From positions 1 through 31,219 of IMG/VR virus record IMGVR_UViG_3300036820_000059: 31,219 bases of DNA. The stretch is one strand, 5' to 3'. The notes under the pieces are model-generated. The model did not search any database. It saw nothing but the letters and a program-made list of their open reading frames with translations, and was not told the DNA's origin. This document shows, piece by piece, positions 21,430 through 30,700 of the stretch (positions are counted from its first letter, which is position 1; each line of letters starts with the position of its first letter). A program made the translations under genes and the position numbers. The stretch comes from a virus.

Positions 21430-21860
21430 TGTCCGTGTGCAAGCTTCGTCGCCTTCTCCTCGCCGGCGCGGTCGCGCTCGCCGCGACGTTCGCGCCGGCG
21501 CTGCCGGCTTTGCCGGCGCAGCTTTACCAGTCGCAGATGCTCGGCTGCAATCAGGAGGCGCCGTTCACGGCTTCCTCGGTCGCGCAGCTCGTCGCCGCGA
21601 TCGCCAACCAGCAGATCTACATCTGCGGCTTTACCTTCAACGCCGGCGCCTCCGCGGCCAATATCGAGCTGGAATACGGCACCGGCACCAATTGCGGTAC
21701 CGGCACGATGGCGCTGACGCCGGACTTTGCGCTCGGCGCCAATGGCGTGCTGTCCGACCACTCGCCGTTCTTCAACGGCCTGACCGTGCCGCTTGGCAAT
21801 AATCTCTGCGTGCTGCCGAGCGCGGCCGCGGTCGGCCTCGTCTATTACCAGCAGTTCTGA
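21429..21860 (+). CDS. Secreted protein with Sec signal peptide
   Basis: This protein of about 143 residues has a clear signal peptide: CKLRR followed by LLLAGAVALAATFAPALPAL, with cleavage likely after LPA at about residue 30. The mature part has four cysteines (GCNQE, YICGF, NCGTG and LCVLP), so two disulfides are possible in the periplasm, and a beta-rich make-up. ATG 21429 overlaps the upstream stop; GTG 21426 is an alternative start. Function unknown; a virion decoration or host-surface protein is possible. Confidence 0.72.
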   Translation: MSVCKLRRLLLAGAVALAATFAPALPALPAQLYQSQMLGCNQEAPFTASSVAQLVAAIANQQIYICGFTFNAGASAANIELEYGTGTNCGTGTMALTPDFALGANGVLSDHSPFFNGLTVPLGNNLCVLPSAAAVGLVYYQQF

Positions 21861-21875
21861 GCGCGAGGAGCCACC

Positions 21876-22205
21876 ATGGCCGAGCCCCTCGTCAGGCTCA
21901 ATCAGATCGTCCCGAACAGCTCGCCGCTGTGGACGGACGCCAGCGTCAATTCGACCGGCACGCCGCCGACGGTGATCGCCGCCAACCAGACGCGCCGCGG
22001 GTTGATGTTCGCTAACCCCGGCAACGTGACGATCTATGTTGCTCCCGCTAACGGCAATCCGCTGGCGATCGGCCACGGCATCCCCGTCCTGCCGCAGGGC
22101 GCTCCGCTATTCATCGCGCAGGGCGATTTTCAGGTGAACTGCGCCTGGCAAGCGATCGCGGCGAGCGGCAGCGGAAATGTTCTCACTATCCTGGAGTTTG
22201 TCTGA
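21876..22205 (+). CDS. Small beta-rich phage protein
   Basis: This 109-residue protein has strands separated by Gly/Asn/Pro turns: VRLNQIVPNSSPLWTDASVN, then RRGLMFANPGNVTIYVAPAN, and a closing VLTILEFV. It has a GAGGAG ribosome site and no signal peptide, unlike its neighbours. Its stop overlaps the next ATG, coupling it to the long fibre-like gene. The small virion beta-sandwich look suggests a tail or decoration part. Confidence 0.7.
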   Translation: MAEPLVRLNQIVPNSSPLWTDASVNSTGTPPTVIAANQTRRGLMFANPGNVTIYVAPANGNPLAIGHGIPVLPQGAPLFIAQGDFQVNCAWQAIAASGSGNVLTILEFV

Positions 22206-23989
22206 TGCGGCGGCTCGCGCCGGTCCGGGCGATCGCGGCGCTCCTCGCGCTCGCGCTTCTAAGCGTACCGGCACTCGCGCAGGGGATCCCGAGCCCGCTT
22301 TCGTATCTCTATTGGTATTCCTCGACGCAGTGGTTGCCCGTCAGCCAGAGCAACCCGCTTCCGGTATCCGGCACCTTTTCGGCGAGTCTCGGCGGTTTCC
22401 AGCCGTCGAGCTCCGGTGCGCGCGGCACGCCCTTCACCGTCAACACGACGGACTCGAGCGAGTCCGCACCGAGCGGCGCCGTCGTCGTGGTGTCGAACGC
22501 CGGCGCGACCAACCCGATGTTCTGCAATGCCAGCGGCATTGCAGCGACCGCGGCGGACGAGCCCATCTCGCCGAATTACGGCTGGTTCGCGTTCACGATG
22601 CCGAGCGGCGTCACGGTCATCCATTGCATCGCGACCGGCGGCTCGACGACGGCAAACATGGTGGGCGGCTCTGGGCTGCCGACCGGCACCGGCGGCGGCT
22701 CGAGCGGCGGTGGCAGCGGTGGCGACGTTAACATCGCGGAAATTCTCGGCGCGGCGCCGAGTGCGACCAATCCGCTGTGGGTTTCTCCAGCGACCGGCGC
22801 GACCTTCCCGGTCAGCGCGACGTTCTGGCCTTATACGCTCGGCCAGCAGCTCGCAGCCGCATCCGTCCCGGTCGTTCTGACGGCGGTGCAGATCTCCACG
22901 CTGACGCCGCCGGCGGCGATCACAAACTACGCCGAGGAGACCGGCGGCAATCTCGCTTCGCTTGTCACCGCCTCCGGCGCGCCTGGCGCCGTCGCGTGTT
23001 CGACCGATACCGCCTCGTGCAGCCAGAACCAGCAGATGCAGCGGCTGGCGCAGCGGCTGACGTCGATCGTCACTGCGCTCGGCTCTCCCTTCCAAGCGGG
23101 CGGCGCCCTCGGTGCAGGCAGCGCGATCATCGGCAAGGTCGGCATCGATCAGACGACGCCGGGCACGACCAACGGCGTTCAGGTCAACGCGGCGTTGCCC
23201 GCCGGAACCAACAAGATCGGCACCTTTGATCCGGCGACGATATCGACGTGGGGTCTAGGCGCTGCCGGCGCGGCAGCTCCCACGAACACCCAGCAAATCG
23301 GCGGCTCTGACGGCACGGACTTGCGTGCATGGCTGATGTCCGGTACCGGGCAGGGCCACGTCATCTGCGACAGCGGTTGCGGCGGCTCCGGCGGAACGTC
23401 TTCTAATTTTAGCTCGGCGTTCCCGACTGTCGGCACAGCGGCAGGGCAATCGAACGGCACCAACATGGTGCCGTTCCTGGCGGACGGCAGCGGCTACACC
23501 GAGGTCAACGTCAAGACGGCGACCGGGCTCGCCATCGGTTCAACCACATCGGGTCAGACCGGCTCGATGGTCATGGGCGCGGCGACGACTTACGCGCCGA
23601 CCACGACGACGGCCGACACTTGGCCGCTCAGTCTCGACGCCGTTGGCAATGCGCGCGTCGTGCAGCAAGCCAGCGGCAGCAAAGTCACCGGCACCGCGAA
23701 TGTCACGGGCACCAGTTCAACATCGCTGATCGGCGCGGTGACCAGCGAGCGCATTTACGTGCAGGCGGTCTCCTGCTCGAATTCCGGCGCGACCTCCAGC
23801 ATTATTTCGTTCCAGGACGGTTCTGGCGGCACCGCGTTGTGGACCGCGATCTGCCCGGCCGGTGGCGGCAATAATCTGTCGAGCGGTGCTCCGCTGTTTT
23901 GGACCACGGCCGGCAATGCACTTTATTTTGCATCCGGATCGTCCAGTTCGACCATCTATGTTTCCGCAGCAGGCTACGCGGGTAACTGA
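22205..23989 (+). CDS. Large secreted fibre-like protein with Sec signal peptide
   Basis: The protein has 594 residues. Signal peptide 1-25 has Arg2/Arg3, then a run of Leu/Ala ending in PALA before Gln26. The mature part is Ser/Thr/Gly/Ala-rich beta sequence in segments joined by Gly-rich linkers (residues about 155-172, and SGCGGSGGTSS near 395). It contains motifs of phage structural proteins such as IIGKVGIDQTTPGTTNGVQV and the closing VSAAGYAGN. Cys pairs lie near CSTDTASC, CDSGC and SCSNS. A signal peptide on so long a fibre-like protein is unusual. It may be a tail fibre variant or a secreted adhesin-like factor. Start overlaps the upstream stop. Confidence 0.75.
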   Translation: MRRLAPVRAIAALLALALLSVPALAQGIPSPLSYLYWYSSTQWLPVSQSNPLPVSGTFSASLGGFQPSSSGARGTPFTVNTTDSSESAPSGAVVVVSNAGATNPMFCNASGIAATAADEPISPNYGWFAFTMPSGVTVIHCIATGGSTTANMVGGSGLPTGTGGGSSGGGSGGDVNIAEILGAAPSATNPLWVSPATGATFPVSATFWPYTLGQQLAAASVPVVLTAVQISTLTPPAAITNYAEETGGNLASLVTASGAPGAVACSTDTASCSQNQQMQRLAQRLTSIVTALGSPFQAGGALGAGSAIIGKVGIDQTTPGTTNGVQVNAALPAGTNKIGTFDPATISTWGLGAAGAAAPTNTQQIGGSDGTDLRAWLMSGTGQGHVICDSGCGGSGGTSSNFSSAFPTVGTAAGQSNGTNMVPFLADGSGYTEVNVKTATGLAIGSTTSGQTGSMVMGAATTYAPTTTTADTWPLSLDAVGNARVVQQASGSKVTGTANVTGTSSTSLIGAVTSERIYVQAVSCSNSGATSSIISFQDGSGGTALWTAICPAGGGNNLSSGAPLFWTTAGNALYFASGSSSSTIYVSAAGYAGN

Positions 23990-24726
23990 TGCGCGCATTC
24001 TTTATCGCCGCCGCATTTTGGCTCGCATGTCTTGTGCCTGCATCGGCAGGTTACGGCACGCCAACCACGATCTATGTTAGTACAGGCGCGCCGTTTAATT
24101 CGGGCACGGCGGTTGGCCCGACAACCGCCGACGCACCGATCGGTTCACTAGTATGGCTAGAGCCAAGTTCTTTCACAACCAACGGCGTGTCTGTCACTTC
24201 GGTTACCGATACCGCTGGTAACTCGTACAGCATTATCCAATCAGTCGCGACCGAGCTAACGCTCTCGTTTGCCTACTCAATAACGACGAACGATCTGCCG
24301 ATCGGCAGCACGTTCACCGTCACCATGTCGGACGGTAGTCAGTACGGCTTGAACTTCAATGTCTATTCCGTCAGCGGCGTCGCGTCTCTCGACGTATCAA
24401 CGGCCTTCACTTCGACTAGCGGGGGAACGAGTGTCTCGTTGTCCAGCGGTACGTTGGGTACCAGCAGCGATCTGCTCATTGGCTCCGTGATCTGCAACGG
24501 CGCGTCTTGCGGCACCGTAACGGAGAGTTCAGGTTTTACCAATCTCACCGGCGCTGGCGCCTTATCGTTTGGCAGCATTGGCACGGATCAGCCGGCCAGC
24601 ACGACCAGCGCGACCTATCATCCGTCGTGGACCTCTTCGCATGGTTACAGCGCGGTGCTCGTCGCGTTCAAGCCGCTTGCCACTACGCCATGCTCGCTCA
24701 CTTTGGTTGGAGTCGGCAAGTGTTGA
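23989..24726 (+). CDS. Secreted beta-rich protein with Sec signal peptide
   Basis: This 245-residue protein has a signal peptide, MRAFFIAAAFWLACLVPASA, with cleavage after ASA at 20. The mature part is Ser/Thr-rich beta sequence (SLVWLEPSSFTTNGVSVTSV, then SFAYSITTNDLPIGSTFTVT), with SATYHPSWTSSHGYSAVLVA near the end and Cys pairs CNGASC and C-x11-C in the tail. This pattern resembles beta-sandwich domains of fibre or adhesion proteins. GC is lower than in the neighbouring head genes. ATG overlaps the upstream stop. Function unknown. Confidence 0.72.
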   Translation: MRAFFIAAAFWLACLVPASAGYGTPTTIYVSTGAPFNSGTAVGPTTADAPIGSLVWLEPSSFTTNGVSVTSVTDTAGNSYSIIQSVATELTLSFAYSITTNDLPIGSTFTVTMSDGSQYGLNFNVYSVSGVASLDVSTAFTSTSGGTSVSLSSGTLGTSSDLLIGSVICNGASCGTVTESSGFTNLTGAGALSFGSIGTDQPASTTSATYHPSWTSSHGYSAVLVAFKPLATTPCSLTLVGVGKC

Positions 24727-25595
24727 TGCGCGTGGCACTTATTCTTTTTGCCATCGGGCTTGGCTGTTTGGCGCAAGCGCAGACGGTTCGGTTCTCCGGC
24801 AAGCTTCCGGCCTGCACGGCGACGCCGCCGAGTCAGGCGACGGCGGCTGGCTACCACACGCTCGTCATGTGTAACGCCATGACGGATAATTCTCAGGTTG
24901 ACAGGAATGCCACGACCAATCCGTGGTTCCAGTGGTACGCAACCGGCTTTGGCTATGCGATGTCGTCTGGGGTGTTCTCCAACGACGGCACTGGGATGTC
25001 GATCAGCACCAGTCCGGGCAATGGTGGTGGTCCCTATACGGTTGATATCAATTCGGCCGGTAATATCGTCAGCGGCAATTACGTTACAGGTGGTTATTAC
25101 GCTGAGATCACAGCAACGTTTAATCCGGCGACCTGTCAGCAGGCTCCAAATTCATGGCCCGCTGCGGTTTGGGCAGCTTCACCAGCAAGTTTTATTGCCG
25201 GCGCGGGAGGCTCTGAGTTCGTTGAGATCGACAGTTTTGAGTGGCTTAACTGTCAATCGGTTGCAGCAGTCCACGACTGGAGTGGCAGCGGTGTACTGAA
25301 TTGTACCAACTCGGATGCTGTCCTCACGTACACGCCCGATTCCAATCCGCATGTCTACGGAATGCTCTTTATTACGACCACGTCGGGCGGAGGCACCGGC
25401 ACGATCAGTCACTACATCGACAACGTGTTGCAAAACACCCTGACCTACACGACTTCGGGGAAGCCTGATCCCGCGGGAACGTGCGGCAATGGAGCGTTCT
25501 CGACTGCCGATACCCAACAGTGGGCCTTCGCGCTGCAGGCCGGCACCGGCGTTCCGGTCAAATATTCCGGCTTTCACGTCTGGCAGGCGCCGTGA
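24726..25595 (+). CDS. Secreted GH16-like glycoside hydrolase
   Basis: The protein has 289 residues. A signal peptide, MRVALILFAIGLGCLAQA (cleaved after 18), leads to a beta-jelly-roll-like protein with the GH16 catalytic signature: EIDSFE at 167-172 (nucleophile Glu167, Asp169, acid/base Glu172 by family rule). The flanks also fit GH16: GGYYAEITATFNP before, NSWPAAVWA as the usual WPA-x-W strand, AVHDW after, PHVYGMLF (HVY at 209-211), and ISHYIDNVLQNTL as the YIDG-type strand. GH16 enzymes cleave beta-1,3/1,4 glucans and galactans. A role in degrading host capsule or exopolysaccharide would fit. ATG 24726 overlaps the upstream stop; the open frame continuing back to 24507 is ignored. Confidence 0.75.
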   Translation: MRVALILFAIGLGCLAQAQTVRFSGKLPACTATPPSQATAAGYHTLVMCNAMTDNSQVDRNATTNPWFQWYATGFGYAMSSGVFSNDGTGMSISTSPGNGGGPYTVDINSAGNIVSGNYVTGGYYAEITATFNPATCQQAPNSWPAAVWAASPASFIAGAGGSEFVEIDSFEWLNCQSVAAVHDWSGSGVLNCTNSDAVLTYTPDSNPHVYGMLFITTTSGGGTGTISHYIDNVLQNTLTYTTSGKPDPAGTCGNGAFSTADTQQWAFALQAGTGVPVKYSGFHVWQAP

Positions 25596-26458
25596 TCCGT
25601 CGACCTGATTATTGTCGCGTGGCAGTCCGCCCAGAAATCGCGATCGGACCAAAAGATGCTTCGTGCGCCGGCGCTGCGTTGCTCCTCAGCCACCTCGAAT
25701 GTCCGTGTGATTTCCTCGAAGCTCTGCCACCGGCCCGGCAGCGCGTCACCGAACGGACCCGAGCTGCCGTAGGGGAACGTCCATCGCCCATTTGTACGCG
25801 CCAGATCGGCTTGACGCTGGAAGCGTTTTCGCAGCCCCAGCTTTCTTGCGATCCGCAATGCCGGATTTTTGCCATGCAGCCGCCCGACCGCGCGCTCGGG
25901 GTCTAACTGTTCTTTGCTCGCCGGATATTCGACCGGCAACAGGCTGTGCTGTCCGATAAGCTTGGAGCCGTTGTACCCGAGCTCGTGCAGCACGCTTAGC
26001 GCGCGGTGGAAGTCGCCGCTCTCCTCTTTTTCAAATGATACAAACCTCGGAAGATCGGACGGCCTCAGGTCCTGTAGGCAGAAAATGTCGTTGCTCTCGA
26101 TGTCGATTTTTGCGTAATGAGGTGTTCCGAACTGCTCGAGGACCGAGCAAAACGTTCGGCACGGCACGGGGATCGTTTGTCGCGGAAATTCGGCGAGAAA
26201 GGCATCCGGCTCGTGGAAGGTGCTGTACTGCGGGTGGGTGGTGAAAGCCCAGAATGGCAGCACACCTTCTGCATCTGAGATCCCGACATTGAGCAGTGTC
26301 ATCTTGCCGCTGGCAATCTCGCGTTCCAGCCGTACCCGACATTTCTCGGCCATGACGGGATTGGCCTCGATCCCAATCACGTTGTAGCCAAGGCTCAGAT
26401 AGTAGGCAGAGTCATCTCCGTTGAGCATGCCTACGTCGTAGATCAAATTGTCCCGCAT
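25574..26458 (-). CDS. FkbM-type SAM methyltransferase
   Basis: The protein has 294 residues on the minus strand. The N-terminal half is a class I methyltransferase: NLIYDVGMLNGDDSAYY (SAM motif I, residues 4-20), NVIGIEANP (motif II, Glu at 31), TLLNVGISDAEG, and AKIDIESNDIFCLQDL (117-131), where FkbM proteins have KIDIEG-x-E. The C-terminal 120 residues (IARKLGLRKRFQRQ, WTFPYGSSGPFGDALPG, FWSDRDFWADC) form an extension not part of the core fold. FkbM proteins O-methylate sugars and polyketides. It converges on the GH16-like gene, overlapping it by 22 bases. GGGAG precedes the ATG. Phage surface-glycan modification is a plausible inference. Confidence 0.82.
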   Translation of the reverse strand: MRDNLIYDVGMLNGDDSAYYLSLGYNVIGIEANPVMAEKCRVRLEREIASGKMTLLNVGISDAEGVLPFWAFTTHPQYSTFHEPDAFLAEFPRQTIPVPCRTFCSVLEQFGTPHYAKIDIESNDIFCLQDLRPSDLPRFVSFEKEESGDFHRALSVLHELGYNGSKLIGQHSLLPVEYPASKEQLDPERAVGRLHGKNPALRIARKLGLRKRFQRQADLARTNGRWTFPYGSSGPFGDALPGRWQSFEEITRTFEVAEEQRSAGARSIFWSDRDFWADCHATIIRSTDHGACQT

Positions 26459-26553
26459 TCAGCGCTCCCAACAATGGCCCTTTTTGCTCCTGGGCGAGCC
26501 TCGCCAACTGCGCCGGGCAATCGCAATGGCTCGACCGCTTGAAGCGGCGGCCG

Positions 26554-26775
26554 TCACGGCAAGATTGTGTCTCCGAGGTATCTCGCCTCTTCATCGGCCG
26601 TGAGCTTGCTAAACTGGTAATTGCCGGTGGGCATCAGGCGCCACCAGCACCGCCCAGCCATGGTCACGCACGGGATTGGCTGCCACTCGCCCAACCTCGG
26701 CCCGAAATACCTGGCTCGCCATAGGCGCAGCCGGTTGAGGACCAGCATCCTGGGGGCGGGGCTACAGACGTCCAT
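26554..26775 (-). CDS. Small minus-strand hypothetical protein
   Basis: This 73-residue frame lies upstream of the methyltransferase on the same strand. It is Trp/Arg-rich (RLRLWRARYFGPRLGEWQPI, then CWWRLMPTGNYQFSKLTADE) and looks like a real small fold, with a WRLMP-x-G-x-Y segment followed by an LTADEEA helix. The start may be 26775 or 26748; neither has a good ribosome site. The 95 bases between it and the methyltransferase (26459-26553) hold no gene, and 26776-26876 is an intergenic region facing the tail genes. Confidence 0.5.
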   Translation of the reverse strand: MDVCSPAPRMLVLNRLRLWRARYFGPRLGEWQPIPCVTMAGRCWWRLMPTGNYQFSKLTADEEARYLGDTILP

Positions 26776-26876
26776 CGCCGACCGTCGCGCACTCGACCGG
26801 CGATTGCAATAGGCCGGGCTCGCAGACCCACAGAAGAGTATCTTTCGGAGAGCCCTAACCGGCCGGGAGCGCGCGC

Positions 26877-27689
26877 ATGACCTCGTCGCTCGGCCCGGTC
26901 GATCTATGCAACCAGGCGCTCGCCATGATCGCGGCGCGCGCCAACATCACCTCGATCGCGCCGAGCGACGGTACCGTCGCCGGCGACGCCTGCGCGCTGC
27001 TGTATCAGAGCACCGTCGACGCCTTTGCGCGCGCGGCACACTGGAATTGCCTGCGCTTCACGGCGCAGCTGTCGCTTCTCAAGGCGGCCAAGGGCACGCC
27101 GGAGAATATCAGCGGCACGACGCTGCCGCCGGCGCCGCCGCCGTGGCTCTATGAGTATGCGCTGCCGCCCGATTGCCTCAAGGCCCGTTTCCTGGTGCCG
27201 CTATTGCCGCAGCAGGGCACATCGCCGCCGCTGACCACCGGCACGTCGCTGCTCACCCCGATCCGGGCCGGCGTGACCGCGCTGCCGTTCACGCCGGCGG
27301 TCGATCTCGATCAGGAGGGAAATGAGATCGCGGTACTGCTGACCAATCTCGGCGCGTTCTCCGGACCGCCGTCGCTGGTCTACACCCGGCGCCTCCTCAA
27401 TATCGGACTGTGGGACGCGCAGTTCTTCATGGGCGCCAAGGCCGCGCTCGGCAGCTGGCTCGTCATGCCGGTGAACGCGTCGGCGTCGATGCTCGGGCAG
27501 GCGATGGGCATCGCCAAGGCGACGCTCGACGCGGCGCGGCTTTCGGACGCCAACGAGGGGCCGCAGTCGCAGGATCACGAGGCCGAATGGATCGCCGGGC
27601 GCTATGGCCGCCGCGGCGTCGGCCGCGCCGCCGGCCCGTTCGTCGCGCCCTGGGACAGCTTCGGCTTCCCGAACGGCGTCTTCTACTAA
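26877..27689 (+). CDS. Tail adaptor protein, T7 gp11-like
   Basis: The 270-residue product follows the gp11/tail tubular A pattern: VDLCNQALAMIAARANITSI, ACALLYQSTVDAFARAAHWN (the helix ending with W-N as in podoviral gp11), FTAQLSLL, WLYEYALPPDCLKARFLVPL, and RLLNIGLWDAQFFMGAKAAL. It would bridge portal and nozzle. About 240 residues in, EWIAGRYGRRGVG carries an RYG, possibly by chance. ATG 26877 has a GGGAG site. Confidence 0.82.
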   Translation: MTSSLGPVDLCNQALAMIAARANITSIAPSDGTVAGDACALLYQSTVDAFARAAHWNCLRFTAQLSLLKAAKGTPENISGTTLPPAPPPWLYEYALPPDCLKARFLVPLLPQQGTSPPLTTGTSLLTPIRAGVTALPFTPAVDLDQEGNEIAVLLTNLGAFSGPPSLVYTRRLLNIGLWDAQFFMGAKAALGSWLVMPVNASASMLGQAMGIAKATLDAARLSDANEGPQSQDHEAEWIAGRYGRRGVGRAAGPFVAPWDSFGFPNGVFY

Positions 27690-27702
27690 GCGCTAGCCCG
27701 CC

Positions 27703-30700
27703 ATGCCGATCACCCTCGCCAAGACGGCCTTCGGGTCGGGCGAGATCTCGCCGGCTTTGTGGGCCCATGTCGACCTCGCCAAATACCTGGTCGGCGCCGC
27801 GACGCTGCGCAACTGCTTCGTGTCGGTGCGCGGAGGCGCCTATTCGCGGGCGGGTACGCTGTTCTGCGGCCAGGCCAGCCAACCGGCCTCGGCGGCGTCG
27901 ACGGCGCCGCGCATCGTGCCGTTCCAGTTCCAGATCAGCCAGTCCTACATCATCGAGCTCGGCGACGGTTATGCACGCTTCCTCGCCAACGGCGCCTACA
28001 TCACCGAGACACCGCTCACGGTCACCGCCGCGAGCAACGCCAATCCCTGCGCGTTGACGGTGCCCGGCAACGACTTTGCGGTCGGCGATTGGCTCGCCTG
28101 CGCCGATTTCACCGGCCTGACCGAGCTCAACGGCGAAACCGTCGTGGTCAGCGGGTTGAGCGGCTCTTCCTTCACCATCGCCGACGCCTTCGGCAATCCG
28201 ATCAATTCGCTGGCCTATGGCACCTACATGGGCGCCGGCATGGTGGCGCGCCTCTACACGGTGACGATGCCCTATGCGGCGATCGATCTGCCGTATCTGA
28301 AGTGGGCGCAGTCGGCCGACGTCATGTCGCTGACGCTGGTCAATACCGCGACACTGACCGAATACCAGCCGGCCGATCTCGAGCGGCTGGCGAGCAACGA
28401 TTGGACGCTCCTCGACACCACGTTCGCCACCGCGATCGCGGCGCCGGCGACCTGCAGCGCGACGCCGTCGACCACGCTGTCGTCGCTGTCGTCGACGGCC
28501 AACGCGCCGGCGGCGCAATATGCCTATGTCGCGACCGCGGTCGACGGCAACGGCGAGGAGAGCGTCGCCTCGCCGGTCGCCTACACGCCGGCGAGCAATA
28601 CCGCCGGCTCGGTCGACATCTCGGTGACGGCCGGTTCGGTCACGGTGACCTGCGCGGCGGTCGCCGGTGCGGTGAGCTACAACTTCTATCGGGCGCCGGC
28701 CGCGATCTGGAACACCGGTCCGAGCAGCGCCAACACGCCGGCGCTGGTGCCGATCTCATCGTCGTTCGGCTTTGCCGGCTCCTCGGCCGGCCCGCAGTTC
28801 GTCGACAACAATATCGTTCCCGACTATTCGACCACGCCGCCGCTGCATCTCGATCCGTTCGCGCGCGGGCAGATCCTCATCCTCGGCACCATCGCCGCGA
28901 CCGGCACTTTCGCGCAGAGCACGACCACCGCAACGATCGTAAGCGCCACCGGCTCAGGCGGCGTGGTGCTGCCCGTCGTGGTCGGGGGCACAGTCGTCGC
29001 CGGCATCGTGCAAAACCCGGGCGGCGGCTATGAGGCCGGCGACAAGGTCACCTTCGCCGACGCGACCAACGGCGGCACCGGCAGCGCGCCGCTCAACATC
29101 GGGCCGCAGAGCGGCACCTATCCCGGGGTGGTGTCGTATTTCCAGGAACGGCGCGCCTATGCCGACAGCCTCAACAATCCGGACAGCTACTGGCTGACGC
29201 AGCCCGGCGCCTACACCAACATGGACGCGGCCAATCCGCCCGTCGACGACGATGCCGTCACCGGCAATCCCTGGGCGCAGCAGGTCAACGGCATCCAGTG
29301 GCTGCTCAACATGCCGACCGGGCTTCTGGTCGGCACCGGGCTCGACGCCTGGCTGCTCGAAGGCGCCGGCGGCCCGTACACCGCGGTGACGCCGGCGAGC
29401 CAGGACGCCATCGCGCAGGAATCGAACGGCTTCTCGCCCACCGTGCCGCCGGTCAAGGTCAACTATCAGGCGCTGTTCGTGCAGGCGCTCGGCTCGATCG
29501 TGCGGGCGCTGAACTACAACTATTTCACCAACACCTATGCCGGCGAGGACCTCACCGTTCTCGCCAATCACCTGTTCGAGGGCCGCCAGATCCTGCAATG
29601 GGGCTGGGCGCGCGAGCCGTCCAAGGTGATGTGGCTGGTGCGCGACGACGGCATTCTGCTGTCGCTCACCTACCTCAAGGAACAGGACGTCATCGCCTGG
29701 GCGCGCCACGACACCAACGGCCAGGTGGTCAGCGTCGCGGTCGCTTCCGAGCCGCCGGTTGATGCCGTCTACATCGTGGTCAAGCGCTACATCGCCGGCA
29801 AACAGGCTTATGGCTATTACGTCGAGCGCTTCGACAACCGGCTGTGGTTCAACGCCGAGAGCTGCTGGTGCGTCGATGCCGGGCTGTCGCTGCCGCTGGC
29901 GATGCCGGCGGCCGCGCTGTCGCCGGCTGCCGCAAGCGGCAACGGCGTCGCCTTCGAAGCCTCGGCCGCCATCTTCGACGGCGTCACCGTCGGCGCCCCG
30001 GGCCAGGTCATCCGGGTCGGCGGCGGCAAGGCCACGGTGACGGAATTCGTCTCGCCAACACAGGTCGTGGTCGACATCACGATGGCGATCACCGCGACGG
30101 TGCCGAACGATCCCAACGCAATGCCGGCGACGGCGGCCGCGGGGAATTGGAGCATCGGCACGCCGGCCACCAGCGTCTCCGGCCTCGGCCACCTTGAGGG
30201 CATGCAGGTGACCGGACTGGCCGACGGCCAGGTCATCCCGCCGACCACGGTGGTCAACGGCACCATCGCGCTGCCAGCGGCCGCCACCGCGGTGACGGTC
30301 GGCTTGGGCTTCCAGGTGCAGGTGCAGTCGCTGCCCTTGGAGATCCCGGGCGGCGGCAGCGTGCAGGGCAAGCGCAAGAAGACCCCAACCGTCACGGTGC
30401 GGCTCGAAATGTCGCGCGGCGTCAAACTCGGCTCCGATCAGCTCAACGCCTCGGAGCTCGAGAATTACGCCACCGCGGCCTGGGGGCAACGGCCCTACGG
30501 CAAGATGATCGAGACCAAGCAGAGCCAGGCGCAGCTCGGGCCCGGCAGCTATCTGCCGCTGTTCACCGGCGACATCTTCACGCCGATCGACAGCGACTGG
30601 AACCGGCCCGGCTGGGCGGCGGCGCCGTGCATGGTCGCGGCGCAGCAGGATTATCCGCTGCCGATGAATATTCTCGGCTTCTTCCCGAACGTCGTCGTCG

